Shown: positions 52,208-61,196, counted from the stretch's first letter. The stretch: DNA of 64,000 bases from Paenibacillus sp. HWE-109 (GCF_022163125.1 NZ_CP091881.1:8760501-8824500); one strand, 5' to 3'. The notes: a model not told the origin generated them from the sequence alone. A program made the numbers and translations.

Positions 52208-52843
52208 TTAGAAGCTTGCTGCAAGTTCTTTTGCTTTAACGATGGCTTTCTCTTTAATGGCTTGAGCTTGGTCAGGAGCAAGAGCCATACCTTCTACAAA
52301 CAGCGCTTCGAAGGAAGGGATGCCGAAGAAGAGGGAGATTTTTTTCAGGTAGCTGAAGCCACTTTCCATAGCAGCCGCTGGACCTTCGGAATAGATGCCG
52401 CCGCTTGCTTGGATGTGCAGACCTTTTTTGTTTGTCAGCAAGCCAACAGGACCTGCCTCTGTGTATTTGAAAGTTTTACCCGCAACAGCTACGGAATCAA
52501 TGTAAGCTTTCAAAACTGGAGGGAAGGAGAAATTCCACATTGGGGATACAAATACATATTTATCAGCAGCAACGAATTGGTCAACAAGTGCGCCTAAGCG
52601 TGCTACTTTCGCTTTTTCTGAATCCGCTAGTTGATCAAAAGCCGTTCCGGATTGCAATTTGCCCCAAGCGCCAAATACCTCTGCGTCAATTTGAGGAATA
52701 TCTTGTTGGTATAGATCCACATGAATGACTTCATCGGAAGGATTTGCTTCACGGTAAGCCTCAACGAATTCTTTACCTACTGCCAAACTATAAGAAGTCT
52801 GGTGATCGTTCGGATGTGCAGTTACGTACAATAAAGTTGCCAT
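52208..52843 (-). CDS. azoR: FMN-dependent NADH-azoreductase
   Basis: A 211-residue flavodoxin-fold quinone/azo reductase. The N-terminus ATLLYVTAHPNDHQTSYSLAVGKEF provides the phosphate-binding loop. The flavin-contacting block VFVSPMWNFSFPPVLKAYID and the conserved IQASGGIYS are present. Such enzymes reduce quinones and azo compounds with NADH and help against electrophile stress. Length is normal. A monocistronic unit with AGGGAAG upstream. The name is reliable at family level; its true substrate is not known. Confidence 0.9.
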   Translation of the reverse strand: MATLLYVTAHPNDHQTSYSLAVGKEFVEAYREANPSDEVIHVDLYQQDIPQIDAEVFGAWGKLQSGTAFDQLADSEKAKVARLGALVDQFVAADKYVFVSPMWNFSFPPVLKAYIDSVAVAGKTFKYTEAGPVGLLTNKKGLHIQASGGIYSEGPAAAMESGFSYLKKISLFFGIPSFEALFVEGMALAPDQAQAIKEKAIVKAKELAASF

Positions 52844-52990
52844 TATTAATACTTCCCTTCTATACCTAAAATAATTACAGTTCTCATTATAGCTTATTTT
52901 AAGTTAGTTGGCTAATATTAATTTGTTATGAACTTTCAGTACCTTACTGACGGTTGTTAACCATACTAATTTTCGGTGTTTTTACAGCGC

Positions 52991-53416
52991 TTAACGGGCT
53001 CGCTTGGTGAAAATTTGAAAAGTTACACCGAATTTATCTACGACCAATCCAAAAGCTGGGCTGAAGTACATTTCGCCTAAAGGGATTTCCACGTGTCCAT
53101 TCTCCTTCAAAGCTTCAAAGATCTCTCTGGCTTGCGCGGCTTCGTCCAAAGTCAGGCAGACGCTCACTTGATTTCCTTGCTGCGGGGGTTGGTCAGGGAG
53201 GGAATCAGCAACCATCAGTTCGCCTCCGTCGACTTTTAATACGGCGTGCGCCACAGGCTCTTTTTCAGCTTCAGACATGGGCTTATCAGGATTTTGTGGA
53301 CCCTCGCCCGCTGTTTGCATGAAAAGCAGCTTGGCCCCCAATGCTTTTTGGTAAAAGGCGATTGCTTCCTTCGCGGTTCCATCCAACATGATGTACGTTG
53401 TTATTTGCATGCTCAT
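52991..53416 (-). CDS. VOC-superfamily protein, PhnB/glyoxalase-like
   Basis: A 141-residue protein that starts ITTYIMLDGTAKEAIAFYQKALGA, the typical PhnB-like opening. It has HAVLKVDGGELMVADS in the middle and FSPAFGLVVDKFGVTFQIF at the end, matching the DxFGVxWxI strand of this subfamily. The biochemical role of this group is mostly unknown. It is divergent from the WYL regulator at 53544, which may control it (inference). GGAGATGT ribosome site upstream. Confidence 0.88.
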   Translation of the reverse strand: MSMQITTYIMLDGTAKEAIAFYQKALGAKLLFMQTAGEGPQNPDKPMSEAEKEPVAHAVLKVDGGELMVADSLPDQPPQQGNQVSVCLTLDEAAQAREIFEALKENGHVEIPLGEMYFSPAFGLVVDKFGVTFQIFTKRAR

Positions 53417-53543
53417 CTTCCGACATCTCCTTTGATTTGGGTTGTGATTATTTGATTATCAATCACTTCGTTGTTCTTGATTTCAATCATAGCTTATAAT
53501 AGTGACAAGGATTGTCATGAACTAAAAATAAGGGAGAATGGGC

Positions 53544-54491
53544 ATGTCTAAATCCAAACGGCTTCTGGAATTAATGATGACGGTCAATCGGAAGCGCAGA
53601 TTCAAAGTACAGGAGTTAGCCGATGAATTCGGCGTTTCGACGAGGACAATCCTGCGAGATTTGCAGGAACTAAGTGAAATCGGTGTTCCCTTGTACTCTG
53701 AGGTGGGACCGCATGGCGGATATCAAGTGCTGAAGGAGCGGGTTTTGCCGCCGATTGCTTTCACCGAGGACGAGGCTGTAGCCATATTTTTTGCCAGTCA
53801 TGCCCTGCGTCACTACCGATTTCTCCCCTTTGAAACGGAGTCCGCTACGGCATTGAATAAATTTTACTATTACATGCCAAGTGACGTCAGGGATCGCATC
53901 GATCAAATGAAAAATCGGTTTGACCTTGTAACGCCAACGCGTCAGATTGAATCTCCTTTTCTCAAAATTTTGCTTGAAGGCGCTGTTGATCAAAAGGTAA
54001 TTCTGATCGCTTACGAGGCTCAAGAAGGAGTCTCTGACCGGAAAATTCAGCCGATCGGTATTTATGCGAGCAATGGCCTATGGTATTGCCCTGCCTATTG
54101 TTTCCTCCGCAAGGACTTTCGCGTGTTTCGATGTGACCGGATGCATGCCGCTCAAATCGATACCTCAGAAACGGAGCCCGTAGATCTTAGAGATATTCAT
54201 CTCGGGAATAGGGAGACGGTTGGTCATATGGAGCAGGCTATGATTCCAATGTCTGCCTACCTCACTAAGGAAGGGGTCACTGCTTGCGAATCGGAAGTGT
54301 GGTCATCCTCCAAACTGCGTATCCATGAGGATGGAACAGGTTCGCTGAATGGGGCTATTCCTAAGAGCGACATCCCGTTCTACGCGAAGTTTTTCATTGG
54401 ACTGGGGAATGATGTGAAAGTTGAGCAGCCACAAGAATTAATAGAGACGATAAAGCGGATGCTACGTGAAATATTGGATTATTATGGATGA
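53544..54491 (+). CDS. WYL-domain transcriptional regulator, YafY type
   Basis: A 315-residue protein. The N-terminal DeoR-like HTH (KRRFKVQELADEFGVSTRTILRDLQELSEIGVPLYSEVGPHGGYQV) is followed by a WYL domain (about residues 140-235; QPIGIYASNGLWYCPAYCFLRKDFRVFRCDRM) and a C-terminal WCX-like extension. These regulators sense small ligands or nucleic acids. AAGGGAG at 53530-53536 favours ATG 53544 over ATG 53538. It is divergent from the VOC gene. A family A repeat follows its stop after 85 bp. Confidence 0.9.
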   Translation: MSKSKRLLELMMTVNRKRRFKVQELADEFGVSTRTILRDLQELSEIGVPLYSEVGPHGGYQVLKERVLPPIAFTEDEAVAIFFASHALRHYRFLPFETESATALNKFYYYMPSDVRDRIDQMKNRFDLVTPTRQIESPFLKILLEGAVDQKVILIAYEAQEGVSDRKIQPIGIYASNGLWYCPAYCFLRKDFRVFRCDRMHAAQIDTSETEPVDLRDIHLGNRETVGHMEQAMIPMSAYLTKEGVTACESEVWSSSKLRIHEDGTGSLNGAIPKSDIPFYAKFFIGLGNDVKVEQPQELIETIKRMLREILDYYG

Positions 54492-54576
54492 TTGCGCACC
54501 GTCATGCGTTGGACTGGGTTTTTCTTAAAAAGGCAACCTCACTGGTCAAAATAGCGCTATTCGGCTACCATGGTAT

Positions 54577-54816
54577 GTTTTGGAGTAATCGAGGAGTTGT
54601 CTCCTGCCTCACGGACGATAAGGGAACATCAGTGCGCTATCCTAGCCTAAAGTGCTATTATAGCGGGGATGAGGGAACTATAGGGCGCTATTTGACTATT
54701 TGTTGGAAAATTCAGCGCTTTTCTTGGAAATAAGACCCTGTAGTTCCGCTATGACCCTAGCATCCCTGCTTTTTGCCTAAATAGCGCACTATAGTTCCCT
54801 TAATTGCGCTTTGGGA
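54577..54816 (+). repeat. Dispersed intergenic repeat, family A, copy 2
   Basis: Same orientation and layout as 1183-1440 and 57300-57561. It contains AAGACCCTGTAGTTCCGC at 54732-54749, GGGAACTATAGGGCGCTAT (forward) and ATAGCGCACTATAGTTCCC (reverse), which can pair over 18-19 bases. Beyond it, to 54907, I see nothing identifiable. Confidence 0.8.
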
Positions 54817-54907
54817 CCTCGACCTTGATGAAGGGGGACAATGCACGGAGAATAAGGTAGGCGAACAGAGATAACGGAAGATTTTCCATGTAGTTTAATA
54901 TTGAAAG

Positions 54908-54958
54908 AAAGAGGCTGCCCTTAAGTCATTACATTGACTTTGGGGACAGCCTCTTTTT
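54908..54958 (+). terminator. Hairpin terminator
   Basis: AAAGAGGCTGCCC pairs with GGGGACAGCCTCTTT, with an inner AAGTCA/TGACTT stem, followed by TTTTTGG. It may end transcripts of the WYL regulator gene, 417 bp upstream. Confidence 0.8.
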
Positions 54959-55116
54959 GGATGAAACGGAATTACATTCATTATCTCGAGGAACGATGAT
55001 CAGCTAGTTGTACACAATCGGCTGCTTTGACCATCTCGAGGAACGGCGATCCGCGAAGACAACGGCTTGCGCTTCCCGCCTCCGTATTAAGATTTCATAA
55101 ATTTGGAATTCTTATA

Positions 55117-55146
55117 TTGACGTGATATATATCGAAATGATATATT
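55117..55146 (+). promoter_or_regulatory. Promoter and possible PadR operator
   Basis: TTGACG (55117-55122) and TATATT (55141-55146) with an 18-bp spacer. The spacer and -10 region carry two TGATATAT copies (55123-55130 and 55138-55145) flanking ATCGAAA, a plausible autorepression site for the PadR protein encoded next. Upstream, 54978-55090 holds two copies of ATCTCGAGGAACGxxGATC. Confidence 0.55.
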
Positions 55147-55192
55147 AACTTTCGTAATATAAATCTGAGGAGGAACTTGGAGGCTTTACAAC

Positions 55193-55729
55193 ATGAACAG
55201 TCAGGATGTCATTCTAGGTATGCTTATGAAACGCTCGTTATCAGGCTACGAAATCAAACAACTATTTGAAAGCTTATTCTCCTATTTCTATAACTCGAGC
55301 TACGGTACGATTTATCCGATGCTTCACCGTTTGGAGAAGGATGAGCTGATAACGAAGGAAAACGTGCTCCAAGAAGGGAAACCGAATAAAAATGTGTACA
55401 CCATCACGGACAAAGGGAAAATCCAATTTACAGACTATTTATTAAGTCCTGTGGAGTCCGATAGTGTGAAATCTGATTTTTTGATGAGACTTTATTTTGG
55501 TCAACATGTTGGCTATGACAAAGTGCTGTCCTGGCTGACGAAGGAGCAAGTACATGCTCAGAAGCAATTTGATGATTTAAGTGAAAAATATGCGCTTTAC
55601 AGTGATCAAATGCATCCTGCCCAAATTATTTGCATCCAAATCGGGATCAAGGAATATCAGGCGAAGCTGGAAGTGATTCGCGAGGGTATAGCTAGCATTC
55701 AACAATGCCAACTAGAGGAGAGGGATTAG
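55193..55729 (+). CDS. PadR-family transcriptional regulator
   Basis: A 178-residue regulator. The winged HTH at residues 1-85 contains ILGMLMKRSLSGYEIKQLF and YGTIYPMLHRLEKDELI, the PadR signature, and the C-terminal Vir_act_alpha_C dimerisation helices follow. It lies one base before the exporter gene, a classic arrangement in which a PadR repressor is released by the drug or phenolic compound exported. AGGAGG-type site upstream. Confidence 0.93.
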   Translation: MNSQDVILGMLMKRSLSGYEIKQLFESLFSYFYNSSYGTIYPMLHRLEKDELITKENVLQEGKPNKNVYTITDKGKIQFTDYLLSPVESDSVKSDFLMRLYFGQHVGYDKVLSWLTKEQVHAQKQFDDLSEKYALYSDQMHPAQIICIQIGIKEYQAKLEVIREGIASIQQCQLEERD

Positions 55730-55730
55730 A

Positions 55731-57254
55731 TTGAACGGTTCGAGTTCAAACAAGAAACTGATTATTTTAGCCATGGCGCTAGGATTATTGATGTCATCGC
55801 TGGATAACACGATTGTGGCTTCCTGCATCAGTAAATTAAGTGAGGATTTCAACGTTTTTGATAAAATTAGCTGGGTATTCACCGCCTACATGCTAGCGGC
55901 GACGAGCACGATGTTAATATTCGGGAAAATGTCTGATTTATTCGGCAGAAAAATGTTCTATATGATCGGGATTGGCCTGTTTCTAATCGGTTCCGCCTTG
56001 TGTGGTGTCGCTCAAAGTGTCGATCAGTTGATCTGGTTTCGGGTCATTCAGGGCATAGGCTCAGGCGCCTTATTCCCGATTAGTTTCACGATTATTTATA
56101 CAATTTTTAGCGATCCTAAGGATGCCGCCAAAATGTCGGGGGTTTTCGGGGCGATCTTCGGACTTTCTTCTGTAGCCGGTCCTCAATTGGGCAGTTTTAT
56201 TGCCGAACATCTAGGTTGGAGATGGAATTTCTATATCAATGTACCGATCGGGTTGGCTTCCATGATCGTTCTGATGATTGCGCTCAAAGAGACGCGCTCA
56301 GAACGTAAACCCAAAATCGATTATCTGGGAACAATCTTCCTTGTCATCACAACCGTTTCCTTGATGCTGGCTCTGGAGTGGGGCGGCAAGGATTATGCGT
56401 GGAGCTCCTGGCAGGAAATCGGCTTATTCGCTGTATCGGTCATCTTTGGAACTCTGTTTATTATGGTCGAACTGCGTGCTTCCGAGCCCGTACTCCCGCT
56501 GAGCATCTTCAAAAATAAAATGGTTCTCGGAACCAGCATCATCGTCTTCTGCCAAGGTGTGCTGATGTTCTCAGCCATCACGTATCTCCCAATCTTTACG
56601 GTGGCTGTGTTAGGCCACACGAATTCGAATGGCGTACTTACGCCAATGATGGCTTCTTTAATAGCTGGAGCGATCCTCTTCGGCTTCCTGCAATCCAAAT
56701 TTGCATTCCGCACGCTGATGCTTGTCAGTATGTCGATGACGATTATCGTCGCGTGGCTGTTGACCATTGTGAGCAGCGATGCTTCCAGTGGCTATATGAT
56801 CCTCCTTATGATTTTGCTTGGTTTGGGAGCGATCGGACCGCTGATGAGTGTCGCGCAAAGTTCGATTGCAGCGAATGTAGATCCCAAATATATGGGCGTC
56901 AGCTCCTCGATCGTCGGCTTCTGGCGCAGCATTGGCGGTATCATGGGCGCTTCGATTATGGCGACGATTGTGAACAATAATCTCCATCAATTGATCACTG
57001 ATGGCGCGGCTAAAGCGGGTATTCCTGCGGATAAAATTAGTACGCTGGCGAACCCGGAGCTGCTCATGCGGGCAGGCGGTACAATCTCGCCAGAAATTCG
57101 CGAGTTTCTACAGACTGCTCTGGCAACAGCCATCAATCACGGTTTTATTCTCAGCATCTGCATTGGCATCGTGGGCTTCATTACCGCGTTGTTCGTGGGA
57201 TCGAGCCGACTTGAGGCGAGCAAGAAACAGCAGACCAGCGCTGTACATGTGTAA
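55731..57254 (+). CDS. MFS multidrug exporter, DHA2 (EmrB/QacA) family
   Basis: A 507-residue transporter with about 14 membrane segments. Motif D1 in LLMSSLDNTIVASCISKL, motif A in GKMSDLFGRKMFY, motif B in WFRVIQGIGSGALFPISF and motif C in GAIFGLSSVAGPQLGSFI identify a proton-driven exporter. It starts at TTG 55731, with AGGAGAGG about 7 bases upstream and inside the padR end. Translation is expected to be coupled to the PadR regulator. Substrate range is unknown. A terminator follows. Confidence 0.93.
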   Translation: MNGSSSNKKLIILAMALGLLMSSLDNTIVASCISKLSEDFNVFDKISWVFTAYMLAATSTMLIFGKMSDLFGRKMFYMIGIGLFLIGSALCGVAQSVDQLIWFRVIQGIGSGALFPISFTIIYTIFSDPKDAAKMSGVFGAIFGLSSVAGPQLGSFIAEHLGWRWNFYINVPIGLASMIVLMIALKETRSERKPKIDYLGTIFLVITTVSLMLALEWGGKDYAWSSWQEIGLFAVSVIFGTLFIMVELRASEPVLPLSIFKNKMVLGTSIIVFCQGVLMFSAITYLPIFTVAVLGHTNSNGVLTPMMASLIAGAILFGFLQSKFAFRTLMLVSMSMTIIVAWLLTIVSSDASSGYMILLMILLGLGAIGPLMSVAQSSIAANVDPKYMGVSSSIVGFWRSIGGIMGASIMATIVNNNLHQLITDGAAKAGIPADKISTLANPELLMRAGGTISPEIREFLQTALATAINHGFILSICIGIVGFITALFVGSSRLEASKKQQTSAVHV

Positions 57255-57261
57255 GAAAGAT

Positions 57262-57292
57262 GGCGTTCACCCTTCCGGGTGGGCGCTTTTTT
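57262..57292 (+). terminator. Rho-independent terminator of the padR-exporter operon
   Basis: GGCGTTCACCC and GGGTGGGCGC form a stem (some G-T pairs) with a 4-base loop and six T residues. Confidence 0.8.
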
Positions 57293-57299
57293 AAAATAG

Positions 57300-57561
57300 G
57301 AACGTACGCGGAACTATCTCAGCTGCCTCGCGCGGAGATAAGGGAACCACAGTACGCTATTCTGGCCAAAAGTGACATTATCGCGAGTCAGAGGGAACTA
57401 CAGTGCGCTATTTTGCTGTCTAATGGGGGAATTCAGCACTTTTCGTAGAAATAAGACCCTGTAGTTCCGCTTAATACCATAGCATCCCTGTATATGCCTA
57501 TATAGCGTCCTCTAGTTCCCTTAACAGGTTTTGTCGCTACTAAGAGGCTGATCTCTCAGGG
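57300..57561 (+). repeat. Dispersed intergenic repeat, family A, copy 3
   Basis: Contains GGGAACCACAGTACGCTATT (57341-57360), GGGAACTACAGTGCGCTATT (57393-57412), AAGACCCTGTAGTTCCGC (57453-57470) and AGCGTCCTCTAGTTCCC: two forward and two reverse cores. It matches copy 1 through its last bases (AAGAGGCxGATCTxTCAG). It directly abuts the broken binding-protein relic, so it may mark the breakpoint. Confidence 0.8.
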
Positions 57562-57566
57562 AGTAA

Positions 57567-57792
57567 GATTGGCAATCGCAGATCGCTATCGTAGTTGGAG
57601 GCTTGTTGGCCGGATGTTCGACCCAAAGTGATGGAGGGGCCGCGAACACCGCAGCACCGCAGCAAACCGACAATGCCGTAAAAAAAGAAGAAAAAGTAAA
57701 ACTGACGCTCTGGAGGAACTCAGGGAATGATACAGTGCTTCGATTTCTATGCGCCTCAGACATTTGAGGATGGACAGGGAAGTCGCACTTGA
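57567..57792 (+). pseudogene. Relic of a sugar-binding lipoprotein gene, N-terminal end
   Basis: From 57582 the frame reads IAIVVGGLLAGCS, a signal-peptide end with lipobox LAGC, then a linker (TQSDGGAANTAAPQQT), KKEEKVKLTLWRNSGND and a stop at 57790-57792. This is the standard start of a family-1 solute-binding protein. The start codon, the charged N-terminus and more than 400 C-terminal residues are missing. The 5' side is replaced by the family A repeat. Confidence 0.8.
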
Positions 57793-57846
57793 GCCTATCA
57801 ATCTCCCCAGGTCTGCGATATAGGAGCACGAGGGGCACATAAACGT

Positions 57847-57877
57847 AAAGAACCTAGGCCGCTGGCCCAGGTTCTTT
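57847..57877 (+). terminator. Hairpin terminator
   Basis: AAAGAACCTAGGCC and GGCCCAGGTTCTTT pair around GCT. It has only three T residues, so efficiency is uncertain. It may be left over from the operon that held the lost binding-protein gene. Confidence 0.6.
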
Positions 57878-57888
57878 GGCGTTATAGC

Positions 57889-57990
57889 TCGTGGAACGAC
57901 GATGCGCTATTTGCTCCAAATCGGCGGTTGATGGCAAGTCCGCGGATCGTAGAGACGCTATTTCGCCCATAGCTGCCAGTTCCGGGGGAT
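57889..57990. repeat. Intergenic repeat related to family A
   Basis: GGAACGACGATGCGCTATTT, CCAAATCGGC and GCGGATCGTAGA followed by CGCTATTTCGCC occur in the same order as in 16818-17010. It lies between the relic and the LacI gene. Confidence 0.6.
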
Positions 57991-58030
57991 ATCAAAAGGT
58001 TTGCCATTACCACCTTTAGTCTGTAGAATG

Positions 58031-58039
58031 TTTAGTAAA
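58031..58039. promoter_or_regulatory. TTTAGTAAA site upstream of the first LacI gene of the GH36 locus
   Basis: TTTAGTAAA lies 36 bases before ATG 58075. The same nonamer is found before the GH36 gene and the binding-protein gene, as expected for a shared operator half-site or palindrome bound by the local LacI proteins. Confidence 0.45.
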
Positions 58040-58074
58040 TATTGTTTATTTATATGGCGAAAGTGTGTGATAAC

Positions 58075-59097
58075 ATGGTAACGATTAAAGATATCGCGAA
58101 TCAAGCGCAAGTTTCAAGTGCCACCGTTTCACGCGTTCTAAATAACGACATGACTTTGCAAGTTGCTGATGAGACAAGGCAGCGTATCATTGAAGTTGCC
58201 AAGCAGTTGGATTATAAAAAAGTGAAATCACGTGCAAACAAGCACAGCGAGCCAGAAACCGAGAAAAAACAAGGGATTGGGTTAGTGATCTGGGGTTCGG
58301 AGCAGTTGGAATCTTCCGATCCCTATTTCATGTTTATTCGTCAAGGCATCGGCAGAGAATGCGCCAAGCAAGGTATTACCGTTAACAAGGTGCTGTTCAT
58401 GGATGATTGGGATATGATTATTGCGGATCAGGAGTTGGATGGCTTAATTGTCATCGGCAAAGTGCATATTGATTTGCTCAAACAACTGACTCCCATTCAG
58501 CACATAGTTTCAATTGATTATGTGTTGGACGACGATTATGATTCTGTGATGTTCGATTTGCAAAAGGCGACGAGACATGCCATGGATCATCTGTTCCAGC
58601 TCGGTCACCAAAAGATCGGCTACATTGGCGGGATTAGCTATATTCGCACGTTGGAAGGCAAAGTCCATAACATTGATGTCCGGCAAAAAGAATATGAAGC
58701 GATCATGCGGGAAAAAGGCTGGTTCGAACCCGCCTACTTGTTTGTGAACGACTGGCGCACCGAACAGGGCTATCTATTGATGAAGCAAGCGCTGGAATTG
58801 GACGATCCGCCGACGGCTTTCTTGATCGGCAGCGATCCCATGGCGATAGCGGCGCTGAAAGCCTTGCATGAGGAGGAAATTAAAGTGCCTGATGAGGTCG
58901 CGATTGTTAGCTTCGATGATATTCCGCTTGCCTCGTTTGTATCTCCGGCCCTTACTACGGTGAGGGTGCTGACAGAAGATATGGGGATTACGGCTGTGAA
59001 GCTGCTGGTTGACCGTTTTAACGGTCGTGATGTTCCATTGCATGTTACAATTCCTACTAAACTGATCATTCGTGAAAGCTGTGGCACCAAAACATAG
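58075..59097 (+). CDS. LacI-family transcriptional regulator
   Basis: A 340-residue regulator. The HTH is VTIKDIANQAQVSSATVSRVLNNDMTLQV. The effector domain contains LGHQKIGYIGGISYIRTLEGK, IGSDPMAIAALKAL and VSFDDIPLASFVSPALTTV. The start at ATG 58075 gives the canonical N-terminus; ATG 58042 and 58054 are also in frame. It is a close paralogue of the regulator at 61197: long blocks are identical, including DYVL, DSVMFDL, GGISYIRTLEGK and AFxIGSDPMAIAALKA. Together they flank the GH36 gene. Probably senses a galactoside or a related sugar. Confidence 0.9.
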   Translation: MVTIKDIANQAQVSSATVSRVLNNDMTLQVADETRQRIIEVAKQLDYKKVKSRANKHSEPETEKKQGIGLVIWGSEQLESSDPYFMFIRQGIGRECAKQGITVNKVLFMDDWDMIIADQELDGLIVIGKVHIDLLKQLTPIQHIVSIDYVLDDDYDSVMFDLQKATRHAMDHLFQLGHQKIGYIGGISYIRTLEGKVHNIDVRQKEYEAIMREKGWFEPAYLFVNDWRTEQGYLLMKQALELDDPPTAFLIGSDPMAIAALKALHEEEIKVPDEVAIVSFDDIPLASFVSPALTTVRVLTEDMGITAVKLLVDRFNGRDVPLHVTIPTKLIIRESCGTKT

Positions 59098-59108
59098 GAA
59101 TGATAGGT

Positions 59109-59152
59109 AAACATCCATCAAATCTTCATTGATTTGGTGGATGTTTTTTTTA
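59109..59152 (+). terminator. Rho-independent terminator
   Basis: AAACATCCATCAAATC and GATTTGGTGGATGTTT form a stem with a 6-base loop followed by more T residues. Confidence 0.92.
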
Positions 59153-59279
59153 GGTCAATCCTTATCTGCTTCCAATTCTGCGGTGAGAGATTGTATCTCC
59201 CAACTCACTAATGAACTGGATAGGCGTTATCAAGCAGTTAAAAGGCGGAATTGTCTCAACGCAGCCCACAAATATTTGA

Positions 59280-59351
59280 TTTACTAAAATGAAATAAAAT
59301 TTGTTGAGTAAATCTCATTTTAATGCTAAATTTAAGTAAACTTTTAGTAAA
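59280..59351. promoter_or_regulatory. Operator-like sites upstream of the GH36 gene
   Basis: TTTACTAAA (59280-59288, the complement of TTTAGTAAA) and TTTAGTAAA (59343-59351) flank an AT-rich stretch that also contains GAGTAAATC and TTAAGTAAA. They are 63 bp apart, so DNA looping by a LacI tetramer is possible. The second overlaps the region just before the start at 59380. Confidence 0.5.
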
Positions 59352-59379
59352 TTTATAATGGTGAGGGAGAAGAACCGCA

Positions 59380-61170
59380 ATGAAACCAACAGTTTTGAAC
59401 GAAATCCAATTAACCGTAGGCACGTATCATTTTCAATTAGTAGGCTGCAATGATCAATTTCGCGGCTCGCTAACTTCGACGACGGTTCAAGAAGGTGTAG
59501 AACTCATTCACATTAAGTTGGAAGGTGACAGCCTGCAGCAGCCGCCAGCAATCGAATTGGTCTGGTTTCATCCAGGCATAGATATTCAGGGAAGTTGGTA
59601 CCCTAGCGCCTATCGTTCCAAGAGACTGCGTGTGGACTGGGAAGATGGAGTTGTTTCCAAATCAACCTATTCGGCGCCTGTCTTTAGTTTGTTCAATGTG
59701 CTGGGCAGCAACCGTCTCACCTTTGCTTTCTCGGATGCGCTTAATTCTGTCGCCTTATCGGCTGGCGTCAATGAGGAGACTGCGACTTTCCGCTGTGGAG
59801 TCAAATTATTTGTTGAACCAATCGCGCCTCTATCTGTGTATGAAGCGACTTTGCGATTGGATTCCAGGGAAGTGCCATATTATGAAAGCTTGAACGATGT
59901 TCAGAAGTGGTGGGCAACGCTCCCAGGTTACACGCCAGCTGTTGTGCCTGAGTCAGCTAAATTACCGATGTACTCCACTTGGTATAGCTTTCATCAGCAG
60001 TTTACATCAGAGGGGATCGAGCAAGAGTGCAGGTTAGCGAAACAAATAGGTTGTGAAGCCGTCATTGTAGACGATGGCTGGCAAACGTCTGATCATACTC
60101 GCGGCTATGCATTTTGCGGAGACTGGGAAGTGTGCGCAGAGAAGATTCCGGATATGAGATCCCATGTTGCCAGCGTTCATAGAATGGGGTTGAAGTATTT
60201 GTTGTGGTACTCGGTGCCATTTGTGGGCTTCAAGAGCCGAAATTGGGAGCGCTTTAAAACGAAAATGCTAAAGACGGTCGATAGCTTGCAAACGGGTGTG
60301 CTCGACCCGCGATATCCTGATGTCCGGGACTTCATTATTGACCTGTATGAAACAGCGCTGACGGAATGGGATTTGGATGGCTTTAAACTTGATTTTATCG
60401 ATAGTTTTGTGGGGACGGAAGAGACGATTTACAAGATCGATAGCGAGATGGATTATATCTCGATTCCTGAAGCTGTTGACTGCTTAATGAGCAATATCAT
60501 CGACAGATTGAGGTTCATTAAGCCTGAGGTCATGATCGAGTTCCGCCAGAATTACATCGGTCCGTTAATGAGGAAATATGGAAACATGTTTAGGGCTATG
60601 GATTGTCCGAATGATGCGATCGAAAATAGAGTCAGGACACTGGATATTCGGTTAATCAGCGGAAATACGGCTGTGCATTCCGATATGGTGATGTGGCATC
60701 CGCACGAAATGGTTGAAAGTTCAGCGCTGCAAATCGTGAACACTTTATTTTCTGTTCCGCAACTATCCGTTAAGCTGGATGGTCTTCCTGAGGAGCATCT
60801 GCAAATGGTACGGTTTTGGCTGACTTTTTGGAGAGAGCATCGCGATGTGTTGGTAGACGGACGGATAATGCCGCAGCATCCAGACTTTCTCTTTCCTCTG
60901 GTCATCGCCGATACAGCTGCCAAAAGAGTCGTTTGCGCTTATGGAGATGTTACTGTTCGACCCGGCGGCAATCCTCCTGAACTGGTTCTGTTCGTGAACG
61001 GAACACTGAATTCGCGGCTGAATGTGGAGCTTGAAGAGGATTGGGGCAGCAGATGGTTGGAGGTTCGAGATTGCAAAGGGCAATTGGTGAAAAAGGAACT
61101 TGTGGAATTGAATGCTGGCATTCATCGTTTGGAAATTCCTCCTTGCGGTGTGGCAGCTGTATATGAATAG
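59380..61170 (+). CDS. Glycoside hydrolase family 36-like alpha-galactosidase
   Basis: A 596-residue cytoplasmic enzyme without a signal peptide. An N-terminal beta-sandwich (1-190) is followed by a TIM barrel with YSTWYSFHQQF, VIVDDGWQ, the nucleophile Asp in DGFKLDFIDSF (about 334-344) and the acid/base Asp region MDCPNDAIENR (about 406-416), then a C-terminal beta domain. It belongs to clan GH-D; alpha-galactosidase is the usual activity, but alpha-N-acetylgalactosaminidase and other activities exist. GH36 of about 600 aa is shorter than the typical 730-aa form. GAGGGAGAAG ribosome site. It lies between two paralogous LacI genes and shares their TTTAGTAAA sites. Confidence 0.85.
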   Translation: MKPTVLNEIQLTVGTYHFQLVGCNDQFRGSLTSTTVQEGVELIHIKLEGDSLQQPPAIELVWFHPGIDIQGSWYPSAYRSKRLRVDWEDGVVSKSTYSAPVFSLFNVLGSNRLTFAFSDALNSVALSAGVNEETATFRCGVKLFVEPIAPLSVYEATLRLDSREVPYYESLNDVQKWWATLPGYTPAVVPESAKLPMYSTWYSFHQQFTSEGIEQECRLAKQIGCEAVIVDDGWQTSDHTRGYAFCGDWEVCAEKIPDMRSHVASVHRMGLKYLLWYSVPFVGFKSRNWERFKTKMLKTVDSLQTGVLDPRYPDVRDFIIDLYETALTEWDLDGFKLDFIDSFVGTEETIYKIDSEMDYISIPEAVDCLMSNIIDRLRFIKPEVMIEFRQNYIGPLMRKYGNMFRAMDCPNDAIENRVRTLDIRLISGNTAVHSDMVMWHPHEMVESSALQIVNTLFSVPQLSVKLDGLPEEHLQMVRFWLTFWREHRDVLVDGRIMPQHPDFLFPLVIADTAAKRVVCAYGDVTVRPGGNPPELVLFVNGTLNSRLNVELEEDWGSRWLEVRDCKGQLVKKELVELNAGIHRLEIPPCGVAAVYE

Positions 61171-61196
61171 CACCAAAAATGCTTGGAGAGTATGTG

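Noticed and set aside
54488..54733. 81-codon open frame after the WYL regulator
   Set aside because: It runs through the family A repeat, has no ribosome site and no similarity between copies at protein level.
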